Shown here piece by piece: positions 12,975 to 27,800 of a stretch of DNA of 64,000 nucleotides. A program made the position numbers and the translations under genes. Within the stretch, counting starts at the first letter, position 1; each line of letters starts with the position of its first letter. The stretch spans positions 10,164,078 through 10,228,077 of the forward strand of contig OU452231.1 of assembly GCA_911728455.2 (NCBI GenBank), in the 5' to 3' direction. The DNA comes from Marthasterias glacialis. Its lineage: Eukaryota; Echinodermata; Asteroidea; Forcipulatida; Asteriidae. The notes beneath the pieces are model-generated. The model was not told the origin of the DNA. It did no database searches and saw only the letters and a list, made by a program, of their open reading frames with translations.

Positions 12975-15900
12975 CGTTATCATGAAAATGCAGTTTAATG
13001 AATGAGACAGCGGACCTTACGCACCTATTTTCATTTTTCTAATTTCACAAAAGTATAATGGATGATGAAGGCTTCACTGGCAGATTTCAAATGAAATACA
13101 AATTGTTTTAGGGGGCAGGGTAAAGTTACCAATTCGCAACCTATTCTTGGCTCAAGACGTCAGTGATCAATAGTGAATTGTGTATACGCTCGAAGTAATT
13201 TGTAATGGCACCCCATCTTACGGCATGATTTAACCAACTTGACCAGCTCTCACAACTGTCTTGGGGAATCTTGCAGGGTTAACTTTTTATTTTCTCCCCA
13301 GTTTTTCCTGGGGAACCAATCAGCGCGCAATCTTAGAAATAAATTTACATAAATTATTAAGTGGCCAAGGTTCATGTTTGCCAAGACTATGCTTGACCAT
13401 GTTATAATTTAAACAAATGTTTAATTCTAAATGTTTACATGATTATATGGTACAGAACAAAGCCCTCCCAAGTTTGTTCCCTACAGACAGTGAACTCCTC
13501 TGCTGCATGCTATGTTCAGATTGATGGCATGCATAACCCAGAGAATCTAGTCTAATTTTATTAGTGTATCCCCTCTAATGATGCCCACACTTTATTTCAT
13601 TACTGTTTTTTGTACAATTTCATTACTAGTATTTCTAGGTCAAGCTCATGGGTCGGGCATGCTATTAGATTAGCTTCATTTTTTCCCCACTATTTTTGTG
13701 AATTGTACCTGTGAACATATCTTTGATAATCTTGAAAAAAATGGAACATTATCTGTAGACCATGTGATGTGCCTTTTTGAATTGGTAAAATCTTGCACTT
13801 ATAACTTATAATCTATGTCTTCATATCACATAAAGTAATGCACGATCTCTTCCCTCCTCACTCCCCCCATGGTTATCCAACCTATTTATGAAATTCATTC
13901 TCATTTTACAGTTTGCTTATGGGTAAAGTTGATGCATGATTGTCCACCAGTATCGAGGCAATATATTTCATGAATCTGAAATATACATGGTTAACCTAAC
14001 CTTGATCCTGTATGTCATTATCGTGCCTGACTGCAAACCCAGCAAGCTCTGAACTATCAACAACAAAAGTAGATCACACGCACGGGCTGCAAGCTTGACC
14101 TAAATACTAAGAATAAGAATTCAGCCCCCCGATAATCCATTGCTCGCTTGGAGAGTCTCTTGTGCTTTTTTCCTTTTCTATCTCGTTGTCGCTAATCTTG
14201 CACCGTGCCATGACCAGCCGCGGCTAGCCGCTACCGAGTTTGTTTGGGCCCAGATAGGCGGAAGGAGGGCTGCGACAGGAAGGCGACACGAAGTGCTGGG
14301 GGCATAGTGGGTTCCACACTCTGTAGCCTGGGGTAGCTCTCTAGTCTCTGTTGCTTGAACTATAAACATTTCAATGTATGCATTCTGTGGGGTATACTGG
14401 GCCCACCCCATGGAAAGCCCCTTAGGAGATCTTTGGTTTCCTCCTGCAATGCAATGTTAAATCTTGGTTCAGTTCTCATATTTCACTCATTTTGGGCTTC
14501 CTTTCCTTTCTTTTACTCGCTGTATTGAATTGCAAACTTTTTCAGTGAGAGGAATTGGTGTGTCCAAATCGTTTATTTGGGCCGTCATTTTTTATTAGAA
14601 ATTACCCTACAAATTATAAGTGTGCATATTGAGAGAGGTCATCAGGACAATTCTTGACCTTGCAAGAGAGACATGGCGCCCTCTTTGTTTGGGAATCAGT
14701 TCATTGAACCATGTAAAGCAAAATCGCTTAAAAAATGTACCAACGTTGGGTAAACAGTTTTGTCAGATTTCAATTTTAGTTTTGTAAGTAGATGTGTGAT
14801 GTCTGTATAGGCCTATGTAAAATTTGCAGTAGTCTACTGGAATTAACATTTCACCAATTTCCCATGTTCCTCCACACATTTTGTATGCATAATTTTTTTT
14901 ATTACTTGGAGCAGGTCAATCAGTGCTGATTAAAGATAACAAGTTATCATTTTATTGTCTCCAACTTGGATCAAGGCCGATATAAGTGCAGATGATACTA
15001 CTGTTTGCATTGCTTGATTGTAAATAGACCAGTTAAGCATGTGACACTCAAACTGATAATATAAGCAATAAAATTTAACTTCAAAATTACCGTATCGTTA
15101 TTTCTTTTGAAAATCTGTCATGGAAGTCACAATTGATAAGTGCTTTGACAGATGTGCTATAAAATAAAACAATAGGATGTAGGTCAGAACTGAGTCACAA
15201 ATACAAGAAATATTGCCAAGATTGCTCAATGTAAAATATTGCAATGCAAATATCTGCCACAAAGTTAATAGTTATTTATTTCAAAAATTGAAACACTTAT
15301 ATGCAAAGGAAACCTTCTTCATATAAAGATTGCTCATGAATATGATTAGAACAGAAAAATGCTATATAGACCTTCCAAAAAGAGTGACCTGGCAGTCAGG
15401 GCGTTCCTGGCAGGCAAGATACTGCACTGGTCATATTATGTGAAATTTAAATTTGTGCCGTAATTTCCACATAAATTCAAGAGTTATAAAAGTAACAACA
15501 GCTGAACAAGTTTTCTGATGTGCCCCCCTTTCTTCATATCAAAAGTTGATAAAATTCAGACTGTGCAATCTTCATGAAATGTAAGATTTTAAGTTTTCTT
15601 TCTTTGGGCTGTGTACAAATCGTGTCTGCATGAAGTCCAGGCTCCTTTGTGAACATCTGATATCACAGGTTACATGGTCCATACTTTCCATTTGAATAAT
15701 GTGATAAAAAAACACAGACACAGAGGTGTTATTTGCCTTCGTACATAACACCTTATTACATTTGATTGAGACAGCTGGTAAACAAAAATGACCTTAAAAA
15801 CAGCTGCATCTGTCATGCCAGTGGAGCTGGGAGTTCTGTTACACCAGGAGAAAACTCATTTTAGAAAAAATAATCATTATTTCCTGAAAGGGTTTGAGAT

Positions 15901-18722
15901 TTTTCCCAATTGGGTCAAGTGTGAATTAGTTCCCTTTGACCTTGTTTTACTCATATGTGGGGATATTACTCCTGACAGACTGGAAATAATTCCAGCAGAC
16001 CTTGAATCTTAATTACTTATTTCTCACTGCAATTCCTTAAAGGGAAAGCACTTCATTTGTTTTTTTGTTTTTTGTTTAGAAGAGTAGATTCATTCACTAA
16101 ACGCGCCATGCCACCGAGCTGTTCCATCAAATAAGGTGAATTGAAATCAATGAAACTTTTTGACATTACATGTGGGGTTTTTTCTGTCTGGGATTTTTTT
16201 GCATATCTAGTCATATTGAGTTTGTTTTGATTGCTGTAGTCGAATTAAGCAACTGTGATTTGTTGGGTTTTTAACTGCCGCTTCTTCAACCTTGGCAGTA
16301 TTTCTCCTGAGGATTGGTACTAATATGACCTTTAAATATAATAAGTGAGCTTTCAAAATGAAACTAATCATTTTTTTATTTTGTCTGTTGATAATTACCA
16401 ATCCTTCACATTGTCCTTAATTGAGGGAATGTTACAGACGAACTGGAAATAATTTAATCTGAGCATGATTCATATTTAGATTATGATCTCATTGCAGTTC
16501 CATGAGTGCCGAGTATTTAAGATGTTGCGGGTAGTCATATTAATAGAGAGAGATGTAGGCCTGTGGTGTATGTGTTTGTACCTGTATTCAATTTATTTTG
16601 TCTGATGGGTGTGGTTTGTTGAGAGTGGAGGTCACTGGAGGTCAGGTTGTATACACCTGTTAAAGTTTCCTGGAATAATCAATGGTTTCTATTCATGCGC
16701 TCTGTGGCTGCATTGACATGTCAAATGGCTCCTGCCAAAATTAAAATATCCTCTTTTTTTAATGCATTATATCATGTTTCTAGGTTGTTGAACTTTGTTT
16801 TTTAAAGGGATTCTGCATTTTTTTTTCAAAGTTTTTTTTTTTTTTAGGATTACATTCATTTCAATCCTCAAGGTTGCAAGAAAATTGTTGTGGAAGTAAC
16901 CCGTGGAAAGTTGATACCTTGTCAAGAAAGCAATGAATGGGGTAACATGTTTCGTTAGATTGTTGTGATACAATTCTTATTTAAATTTGCCTTTCTTTTA
17001 AAAAGACAACATCTGTTAGTGTTAGAATTCAAAACAAAACAAATTATGCAGTGTGCAGTAAATAGCTCTCAACTGACCTATATTTTATCACCACTCCTGG
17101 GATGCATTTGCATGGTTGTTACAGAACAAATGTTAAATTAAAAAAAAATATGTATGTACACATTTGTGTTGTATTATTCTAAATGAATCATTCAATACAA
17201 TTCTTCACATCAACCACACATAAAAATTCACTTTGTTTGAGTATATTGCTGTTTTCATCATCTTGTCCACAAAACCACTCACTGACCTCCTTTTACAAGG
17301 CAATTACTGGTGGACATGTTCAACAGCATTACTTCATGCACATGCATGTATTAAGCTACATTACTGCAGGTATTAATCCATGGCCCATAGGCACTCCGGG
17401 AGATTTTAATCCACACTCGTCAAGGAATAACAGCAGTCATGATCTCACCATAGTGCAGAGTGTTGGCACTCCTGATTGAGGCAAGATTTATATTGGCATG
17501 GATGGGCTCGGGTGGATTAACCCTATACATGGGAAAAATAATTGCATGGCAGATGCACATGTACCATCCATCACAGACAGATAATTTGGAGTCATTTTGA
17601 TTTGTGTTATTCATTAGTCAAATCTTGGCCATGTAGCGTGTTGACTTCTTCATCCCTTGGCGTCTTTGGGTTCAGCTAGAGTAAGACTTATGGTTGTTAC
17701 AGTTTCCACTGTGGCTCTTCTCAGAATTGAGAAATTTTATTTATATACTCATCAGTTTGTTTGTCTTCGAAGAGACTTTGGACAACATGATAACTGTAGA
17801 AGTGTTTCTGCCAAAAACAATGGACATTTTTTTTTTTTTGTAATGGCCTTATTTCATAGCTACTATCTAAACACTTTGCTTGAGGTAAAGTAGGTTCAAG
17901 TACTAATCGCCCAGAGAAACCTTTCCGCTTAAAGTGCTGAACATGAAGTAAAATAACACATCATCATTGTAGGCTGTTTACTCAAAGACAGGAACACAAT
18001 TGAAGTTGTTTTATTTTGAAACTAGTGCATTTGAATCGATGAAGCATGCATTTTTGAATATTTTTAAACTAAAGTGTTAGAATTGATGTAATACCATGAG
18101 TATTTGGATTGAGGTTGATTTCTAAACAGGAACCCTTTAAAGCTTGGTTACATTTCAGTCCAAAGTGTACTTTCCTCCCACTGTCCTCCTATTTCTTGTC
18201 TGATCTATGGACTGACCTGGACTTTTCCTGTGCACTGGCTGTCATCTTCCTTACTGAGCAAACTCTGTCCTGAGCAAGATGAGGTCACCTCACCAGGGAG
18301 GGATGCTCAGAAAGACGAAGGCCACGTTCTGTGGATTTTCTTGGTGGAAATGAAAGGATGGGATCACCTTGGGATTGTCCTGATGCACAGTGATTGAAAT
18401 TGCAAATATTGGCAGGAAGCATTAAGTAATTGCACTCCTACCTCTTGACAAAGTACACCTATTGAGACATTGAAGAGGAATGCTCTTATGTTGCACATGT
18501 GTATCGTAAAGAAGTACTCACGACAAAGGTGTTGCTGTTTACAGTTAGTTCAACAGAATTATGTCTTGTAAGTGTAACACATAGTGGCTGTGATTTTGTG
18601 CTTGGCAGGGAATGATTTCATCCAGCAATTTTGCATAGCAAAACATTTGGACTGCACAATTTTTGTGCACACTGAGTGCTATGAAATATTGTCTAGCAAA
18701 TGATGATTTGTAAAGTAGCAAC

Positions 18723-18974
18723 CATAGAGTTATGTGAAAGAACTAGAGTTCATACACAACTATGCGACGCCGCCCGTTAAGCATTTTTGACCACTGAGTA
18801 AATGGCGCTGACCAATTATATTGCACTGGTCACTCATCAGTTTACACAACAAACATTTTGTAAGTGGAAATTCCCATGCAATTGACCCATAGGGATTTTA
18901 GCCCATGGTGGGTCAGCGGAGTTCCGTGCGTGGCATAGCGAGTGCGCCCTCTAGTTGTCATATATCGCTCTATG
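18723..18974. mobile_element. hAT-like MITE with perfect 8-bp target-site duplication
   Basis: The 252-bp element begins catagagttatgtgaaag and ends cgctctatg. The reverse complement of the right end (catagagcgatatatgac) aligns with the left end, and both continue into aactagag. The identical 8-mer gtagcaac lies immediately outside both ends (18715-18722 and 18975-18982). Terminal inverted repeats plus an 8-bp duplication are typical of hAT-type non-autonomous elements. No transposase ORF lies within it. Confidence 0.8.
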
Positions 18975-21474
18975 GTAGCAACTGATACAAGTTTGTGTAG
19001 CATTTTGCTTTGTTATGCAGGGGGAAATGTTTCACTGCATGTTCATGTATGTTTTCGGTTGGTGCAATAGAAATAACAGTGATTCGAGGTTCTTCGAATG
19101 CCAGTTTCTTGACTATTTCAGATGGAAATATTGGAGGATTAGCATAGATACATGATAATCATCAAGTTTCTAGATTGAATCTAATCAATTTTTAATGATT
19201 AACAATCCTATGTTTTTATTTTTTTATTTTAATATTAATACCAGTATCAATCAGTGTGTCTCAGTAACAGTGAGAATACAACCTGATTTAATATAAAACT
19301 TCATAAAACCCATTGCACGGACTCAGTCTTTCCCTTTAAATCATGCGTCAGTGTAGGGGATTTACTCTTTGATTTCTACCATCCATTTTCCCCTTTGAGA
19401 GATTTCTGTACGTACTTAAGGGGTTAGAATCCTCCACGACACAGGTACTTCATGCTAAAGCCAAGATCAAGCCATTCCGATCTTTGAGAATTTCTAAGAG
19501 CCGCTTGTGTCCCTCAAGTGCTGCAGGTTGGTGAATAGTGGTTGTTGATTAACTCAGTGCCTCTGTGGCTGTGATGTGGGGTCTAGACTCAGATGAATCA
19601 GTAACTTCTATTAACTTTGGCTGTGGTGAAAGCATTGTATGTATACCCCCCTCCTTTTCCCCAGGTCAGCCAGCTAGGATGCAGATTTTTTTTGGGGGGG
19701 GGGTTGGTGGGGGGAGAGACTAGGCTCAAAATTGTATTGAAATATTAAGGTTAAGGATTCCTATTTTTATTGAAGTGTAGGCATCATAAAGCTAGGCCAG
19801 CTATTACTAGGAAAGGATACTACTTCAAGCATACCTTGACAGGTCTGAAATGTAGTTCCCAAAGGGCTAAGAGCATTGTCTCCTTAGAACATACACATAT
19901 GTTTTGTAGGGGGCATTGAAGGCAAGACCAGGGCAATGGAGGCAAGGCATTCCAAGTCCTGTCCCTGATCACAACTTTACCATACTGATTTCTTACCTGA
20001 TAGTGTACATAAAATCACCTCGAGACCACAGGTCTTGTCAGGCAGAGCTTTCACTGGACCAGAAATATTTTTACGCAAAAAGAAAAATACTGTTTTTATT
20101 TGCTTCACTTGCAGGAGGTTCGGAACTGAAAAGCTGAATTGCAAATTGTTAGATTTCTTAAAAAATTTTTTTTGATAGAACACCAAACCTGCCGACCGTT
20201 CTTATTTAATATGGATTGTTCCAATGTTTTAAAACCCGCAAAAATCAGAACAATCTGTCTTCTGAAAACCCTGGAGTTTGTCCTGTCCAAACAATGTCCA
20301 TCTCGGATCGAAACACAGATTAGTAAAATGTAAATTTAAAAAAACTTTCCTCCACGCAAACGTTTTGTGAAATGGAAATTTAGAACATACATGTACTGAG
20401 TATTCTTTGTATGCTGTCGTGCCTGTTAATACATTACACTGTTTATAAAAGTGACTTTGTGGCAGCAGGGTTGTGTCTACATGGGACCCTATTTGGTTTA
20501 ACAAGCTGCCCGAGACAATGTCTACAACTTCAGTAAAATTCCTGTGGCAGGCAGGACTAGCTCATTGGCTTGCCAGTTGTGTTGTGCATGCACGCTGCGT
20601 GCATAAACAGTGGCCCAGGTTTCTTCAGAGTACTATACAGCACTCTCTTTTTTTCTGTGTACTAACTACTACACTAGTCCCTGTGATTATTTCTTATATG
20701 AGGTCACAAATCCAGGAACAAGGTGCAGAGAGACACAGGTGGTTAGGCCTTCCTGTAGTCACTTGTTTTCAGGAAGTTGCATCTCACAGATGGGGAGAGA
20801 AATCCAGGGTGTGCTTTTTTACTTGCTTTTACCTAACAGTTTACTACTAGTCAGTGTTGAAAACCTTTGCAGTGCCAAATAAATGTATATATTGGCGCAG
20901 GCAATAATGCACCGTTTCCCCTCATTATTCCACGTCTGTTGTGATGGTTGTGCACATACAGTTAATGTTCAGCATTACCAAAACATTCAGCTTTGTAATT
21001 ATATTCACATGTGGAGTTCAACTAAAGTTTTCAAAGCGTTGCTTGTTATTCGATACGGTTTACTAATGATAACATTCAATTTCCAAAGGCAGTTCTTAGG
21101 AATGAAATTTTAATGGTTTTTGGAAAGTGAATGTCCAATGTCAATTTTTTTTACCATTTGTACCTACCATTTGAATCATGAATTGGGAATGAATGGTGAT
21201 ACATGCTGTAATTTGACATTGAATACTGAATGAATATTTGAGATTTCGCTGCTGTCCATTATACTCTTCTCAGTTATTGAAATATAATTACAGAGTCATG
21301 CACTGCTAAATTGAGCCTTAGTTGACTAATAAAACCACCAAGGTTAACTGTGTATACAAAATTATCATCGCTAACCACTGAGGTTTCTTTATGTGGTTCA
21401 CAGTTGGTGCATGCTTTCCTATTACAAATTCATTACATGTTTTTCTTTATTGTCGGAGCAATCTATGTGTTAAA

Positions 21475-21598
21475 ATGGTCGCTGCGGCTGCGGCTGCGGC
21501 TGTAGCTTGATTGCCTTGTTATATGTTGAAGCATAGGCTGCTGCCCTTAGCAACACTTTTCGCATCAGCCACAGCCGCCAATTCAGACACGGCCTAAG
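21475..21598. mobile_element. Small palindromic MITE (family B), copy 2
   Basis: The right end is agccacagccgccaattcag followed by acacggcctaa, matching copies 1 and 3. The left end carries an expanded ggctgc hexamer (21481-21502) in place of a clean terminal repeat. This suggests local repeat expansion or truncation within the inverted repeat. Confidence 0.65.
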
Positions 21599-22290
21599 AT
21601 TCATGTAAAATCAGTTAGGCTGGTACCAGCGACGAAGCTTGGATTTCATTGGATTTTTCTAAAAAAGTAGACCTGGAAACCAGACAGAGATGCGCAGTGT
21701 TAGCCGAAGGGGTGTCTGGGTGTCTTTTGGATGCCCTGTTTGCAATTTGGTCGCCATGCTCGATCTTTCATTTACATGTAAAAATAGTGAACCTGAACAA
21801 CTTGGAAGCCTTGTAATTGAATTTTCGGCAAATGTTGTTATCAAATTTCCGGACCCTGGCTTATACCTTGCAGAGATGCACTTATTTGTTGTACCATCCT
21901 TCCATCCATGATTGTACACACATTGCGAACGCTGACAACTCACACTGATTATTAGTAGATGCTTCTTGCACATAATAGAGAGAGCGAGCTGATGATAAGC
22001 AATGGTAAGGGCAAGGCGACCTTGGAATTAAAAATACACTACAAAGCAATGCTGCCTGCTGCTTGATGCATTTGTGCAGTCATTCACAATTGCATTGTGA
22101 CAGCTTGTGGCATTGGGGTTTATGAATAATAAAAAAAGCTCCATACTTCTCTCTGATACTGTGGTTCAAAGTAGTGGTAATGAGAAATCCCCTGATGCAT
22201 TAGGATTCTGATTGAAATCAAAAGTGACCTCGCCCAGAGAGAGAAAAAACACACACCCTTATTTATAGAGACTGGCTTGTCTGCTTGTGC

Positions 22291-22291
<1 letters not shown>

Positions 22292-22339
<48 letters not shown>
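22292..22339. repeat. (AG)n microsatellite
   Basis: About 24 uninterrupted AG units, the longest dinucleotide array in the window. Confidence 0.95.
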
Positions 22340-22342
<3 letters not shown>

Positions 22343-24824
22343 GAGACAGGTCATGAAATGCAGGGAAATTCTGTACAGAATTTCTTTGCGGAGATCAGAA
22401 CGAGGCCATTTGTGAGTATTCACAAAATCACTGATAAAGCATCCACTAATCGATCAATCGGATTGTGGCTGAGGGAGGTTCTCCATCAACACGGACCTTT
22501 ATAGACACTGTTTTTCACTGACACTCTTAATAGTTTAATAACATTTTCACAGGTTGTGTTTACTAAAAAAAAACACCCCAAACTAGAGGATGGCAATGGG
22601 TCAAATCTTCTCCCAAAACCAATGATGCATTATCCCTTTAAATCCAATGTCCATTTATGAAGTGCGTGCAAAATTACAATATCTGGTAAAAGTGTTATTT
22701 GAATAGAGGGCTTTAAGTACATACTGTATTGAGTTAATTATTCATGATCAAAGTCCATTTGGTGTGATGATTTTTTTTTATTGCTCACTGACATGACAAT
22801 ACTTGAGAAGTGGAGTGCCTAAGTGGTCAAGGTAAATTTAATGCAGTGAACTGGAGAAACGCCAGGTACGAGAGCTGTTGGCTGGGTGAAATACTGGGGC
22901 TACAAGTAGGGCTTGAAAGTTTGCATTTACTAAGGTTTAGCGTTGACAGCATTGTAGTAAAATTTGTTATGAGCTTGAGAGTTCTGAAAAGAACGTTTCG
23001 ATAAATAAGCTCCCGCTGTCTTCATGAGAATAGCTGCTAAAAATATGTTTGTTGTATGACTTCAGACCGTTCACATATGTCGTCGGTTTGTGGTTAATCA
23101 ATTAGAATGCCAATGGCTTGAAAACATTCCATCTCGGTATCAGACAAGCATCCCGTAATCAGTCATTTCTGAAATACATACATGATGATACTTGTGTGGC
23201 TGAATTGTTGAGTTCCACTGTGTGACCTAAATCTTGAGGGAGCATCCGATGTCTGCTCCTCATATATGTAGAGTAATAGACTAGAATCACTCTGACATGG
23301 TAGTCCAGAGCAGACAGAAATGAATGACTTAACCCCCCTCCCCTTTTGCAGACTGATAACAAAATGTCTAAACATAAACTTCCGTCGACTAACCTCTATG
23401 GTCTAACCATTTCACCTTTTCTTTTGATTGCACAGTATCTGTTTACATATGGAGCACCCCTTTTTTTTCCCTTTTTTTTTTTTTGATGAGCAGCTTTTTT
23501 GACAGGCTGGATCATGTACATCACTGTCAAATTCGTCTATTGTGTACTGCTAAAGCTTGCATTGGGTGTTGTACTTGTATTGTTTAAACTTTGTTTGTAT
23601 GGCCTTGTTTTTTATTGTTAACCTGCAGTCTCTGAAAGACAGCACATTTTTGGGGCAGACATTTGGCAGTGTTGAAACTAACAAGAAATCCAATTTTATA
23701 TCCACAGAAGCCCTTGCAAATCTTGATTAGATTTCATGTGTCGAGTGACTTAAATTGACCTCAATCCAGAGGATTATGTGGCCCTTTTTTTTTTACCTAG
23801 TTACAATGAAGACTGAGGTTGCTTTCAGCAGTGTGTGTAGTAAACTAAGTAATGTCATATATGTGATGCATTTGGTCTAACACTCCCTTAGAAATGCATT
23901 GAACTGTGTGACACTCCACTGTGTGAAGTGAATTAATTTAAAACTGTGATAATCCCAATCCAGAATCAACCCCAGAAAGCCAAACTGGTCGTCATTTTGT
24001 ACGTGTCGTGACAAAAGAGAACACAACCCCCCTTCAAACATTGCAGCAGCTGACTTGCCCATATGATTGTAATCATTTCCCATAATATATATTCTTATCA
24101 GCTAATCATTTGGAGAGTGACTGGTACTGCTTGTAATGTATAATAGAAACCATTCCTCTGCATTGCTTGGAAACCTGGCGCAGTCCCATATAGATTGTTA
24201 GACAGAGGAGAGATAAGGGAAGCAAAAAGTGCACTGGCCTCTTTGGATTCAATACCAGATTGAATAACTGCTAAATGAGGGACTGGATGAAACAGTAACA
24301 CAGTTAAAGGGTGGCGGTGTCATTCCAAATTGACTTAGATAATTATTTGTTTATCTCATTAAATGTAATGTTAATAGACTTTTACTTTTGTTCATGATTG
24401 TTTTGGGGAATGGCGGCCATGAGGACTGATTTTCAAATTTAATGACATTGTACCAAAAGGGAACCAGCCTATTTCACCTTCTACCTTTGGTTTGGTTACA
24501 TTAATTAAGATACAAAGAATATCTGACTCTGAACCATTGATTTCTAAGTGTTATTATTTTAATAAAAGTTAAAGTCAATACATTATTGGATTAGTCGAGG
24601 CTTGCTTTGATTATGTTTGCCTTTACACAAACCTTTCTGCAGTAATAAGTAACAAGGCTTTCTGTCCTTGATATTGGCTCAATTAATTTCTCTTAAATTT
24701 TAATTTTACTTGAACGTAGTGTTAGAATGAAAACAATCTGAAGAGGTTTTACATGGAAATATTTTGTGTGTTTTCAGCTTTTGATGTTACACAGCTTACC
24801 AGATAAATTGGGCTCTTATTGGAT

Positions 24825-24826
24825 TT

Positions 24827-24881
<55 letters not shown>

Positions 24882-24882
24882 T
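24825..24882. repeat. (ATTT)n microsatellite
   Basis: About 14 uninterrupted TTTA/ATTT units, followed shortly by a T run and a 10-bp G run (24898-24907). Confidence 0.95.
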
Positions 24883-27800
24883 GTTGTTTTTTTATTTGGG
24901 GGGGGGGCAAAAACTTGTAAAATATTGAATGAACACTATCAGGAGGAAGGATTGTTGACCGGATTTCATTGAACAGTCTGATGAATGTCCTGTTAAAATT
25001 GTATTTTTTTTTTTATAATAAGTAAGTGCACTTGGTTTTGTTGAGGTGATCCCTGAACATGTTTATCAACAGCTTATTGTCACGCACACAGGTTGACTGT
25101 GTTTTGATGAGTGCGCCACCTAGTGTCAGATAGTGGCCAGTGGATGACCTCTACGCCATGCACAGAGTACACACACAAGTAGCAAGCTGTATTGTGTGTC
25201 ATTGTGCTTCTGAGTAGCACTGGCATATGTGCCATTTTTGTCCATTTGTCTGAGACACATATGAACGGCTACGTGTATCAGGGCTTATCATTTGTTGTGT
25301 ATGTGGTTTTCCTGATTGACACCTTCAAGGTTATTTAGGGTCAGTTGTGTCTGGATTTGTCTGCAAGTGCCACCTGTAGAAATGGAACATGCAGTAATTG
25401 TGGCAGTTTTCAGTTTTGCCTTGGAAGTGAAATTTTGTTTTCATTAAGTGAGCAGGCGAGATGAGTAAATCATCACCTAAAAGCAAAAGGAAAACAAAAT
25501 GAAAGGTTATCTAGTTGAATAAACTGTCTAATAGAGATTCATGAGTTCCACACAAATATTACAACTATTATTACTCCACTTCAAGATTTAATAGCATCAA
25601 GTCATCTTAAATAGACACCCGAGTATACAGGAACCAATTCTTGCTCATTCACTATAACCCTTGGTTCCATTTAAAATGTTCCCTGGCCATTAAGAAGGAT
25701 TTTCAATTTGCACAAAATTAGCTGGGAACTTTGGGAACCTGTGTAGTTCATATACTCAGTTGTTGACAACTAGGCACAGTGATTTAAGGACCCAAGTAAC
25801 CCTGTCTGGGTCAGCCAATTCCCTCAGGGTTGGAATAGAGCGATTGCATTAAATAAATAATAGAGGTAGTTTTTTTTCTCTCCCTTCTGTGTGACATGAG
25901 AGTGGGGCCCCATTGGTTTTGAATCAACAAAAAGAGCTTTTATGCAGTTGTGCCCAGGAGGTCTGCAATAGGGAGAGAAAAACCCACCATGTGAAATGCT
26001 CTATTGAAGTCCGCTCGCTGCTAACAGCCACCAGGACAGGAAAAGTACAGGGGGCTAAGTTCAAGGTCTCTTTAATACTGGATTGGATTTTTGTCAGCGC
26101 TTGCTTGCTGTACTGTCATACGTTCATCTTAGTCATGGCTGGCTGGCTCCTTCTCTTGTCTTCCATGGGATCAGAAGAGAGTTTGTACCTGAGTGCGTTA
26201 TTTTTTAGCATTGTATTGTATGGGAGAGGATCCGCTTGGATGGACACACAGCAGGTCGCTGAGCATGATTTATAGGATTCCACAACAGCTGGATGAGCTT
26301 AGGGTCACAATTTACACTGATCAGCCACCTAGGAAGTCATCCATTCATTTAGAAGATAGGGGTTGTTGTAGCATGTTATAATTGTTGTACTATACAACCT
26401 TTTGATTTTTACGTGCGATGATGAAGTCAACAATAAGGTGACGCTTGGCAAAGTACCTTTATATGAGATACAATACGTATGGCTTGGAAACAATCGCCTG
26501 TTTTTATTATTGGTGAAAAAACTAAACAACATATCTTTCAAAAGTTTCGAATACCAGTCTTTTGTGTTGACATTTTTTTTTCCAACACTGTTTTCGTAAC
26601 TCTGCCCTTTGTTGAAAAAGTCTTCAATAATGTATTCAAGAACTGATTCCATCATCTCAGACAATGGAATAGTGAAAGACAGACAAATAAATAACAGAAC
26701 AAGTCACAGCACCAACCAGGCTCATGTGACCTGCTGTCAACACATTCCAAGGTCATGCAGAGGTTACATCACCAGGGGGTTCTGTTGCTAGACTTTAAAC
26801 ATTGCCTGGAGGGCCCCCACCCCCCCCCCCCCAATCCCTAGGACTGTTGTGCTGTAGTAGCTTGTAGTAGTAAACCCACGCTCTACCAGTCTGACACTGA
26901 GGCCACTTTCACTCAGTGCAGCACAGTCAGACTCCTGGAGCAGTTTTCTTGTAAACAACCCCTCCACTGATGAAAAACAGGCGGACATGAAGTCAGTTTT
27001 TCCACAGGACAGAAAAGCAAGCTTGAAGTGTTCGGCCGGTGAAGTACTCAGGATGGTGTTGATAGTGGGGATTTCTGTCGCCAGGCTGTGTGTGGGATGC
27101 ACAATTGCATTTTCAGTTGATAGGAAGGTTTTATAATGTAAGATGAAAGCAACATTATTATATTTTTAAGAGGTAATTAAGATTGACAGTAGATTGTTAA
27201 GCAAATGTCGCGTTTGAGTTAGTGTCTGAAGTTGAAATTTCTTTTTGAAGTAGTTTTATTTTTACCTGAACATGTTATTTAGTGGATTGCCGGCTCTTGT
27301 TTTTTTCGTCAAGAAAGGAACTGCAGCTAATTGAAATTAAATTAACACATTAAGAAGAAAAAGTCCTGTAACACCCACTGTGATGAGGTTATTTCAGGTT
27401 ATTTCAAAGGAAAACATTTTGTCATACGCTTTCATGTAAACATTCAAAATGTGTATTGATAATTTCAAATACTAATGTTTGTCTTTAATGGTAACCAACT
27501 TTTAACACAGTCCAAGAAAGTTAATACTCTGCAAAACAGTTTTGTTTTTGGCATACTGTCGTACTTGATTGAATGAAACTGAAACATATTTGCACTTCTC
27601 TGTCACTGCTGTAAATCCCCTTCACAGCTTGAACCAGAATGTCTATCTCGGCATCTCTATAGACATCCTATTTTCAATTTGGGACAGCCGGTGTTAACTT
27701 CATTTACATTCTCTTGCTTGTTTTTTATTGTCATATTTAGGGGAGCAATTTTGATTCTATATTCTAAACTCCTGCAAATTTTGACGCTAAGCTTTTTCCA

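Larger units (their letters stand above)
1..18714. other. Non-coding stretch: no gene recognised
   Basis: No ORF here resembles a protein family or carries paired splice sites around a conserved block. What can be seen are T/A-rich tracts (969-991, 12189-12220), GT microsatellites (4007-4027, 4165-4182), C runs (7672-7684, 12478-12490), a small MITE (3119-3234), a short perfect hairpin (1627-1650), a dispersed repeat (about 11005-11157), and a 14-bp direct duplication (12947-12974). It could be 5' flank or first intron of the KDM3-like gene. Confidence 0.6.

Noticed and set aside
25913-26275. 120-residue plus-strand ORF with a hydrophobic segment
   Set aside because: The hydrophobic stretch is weakly membrane-like but there is no family resemblance, signal or splice support.
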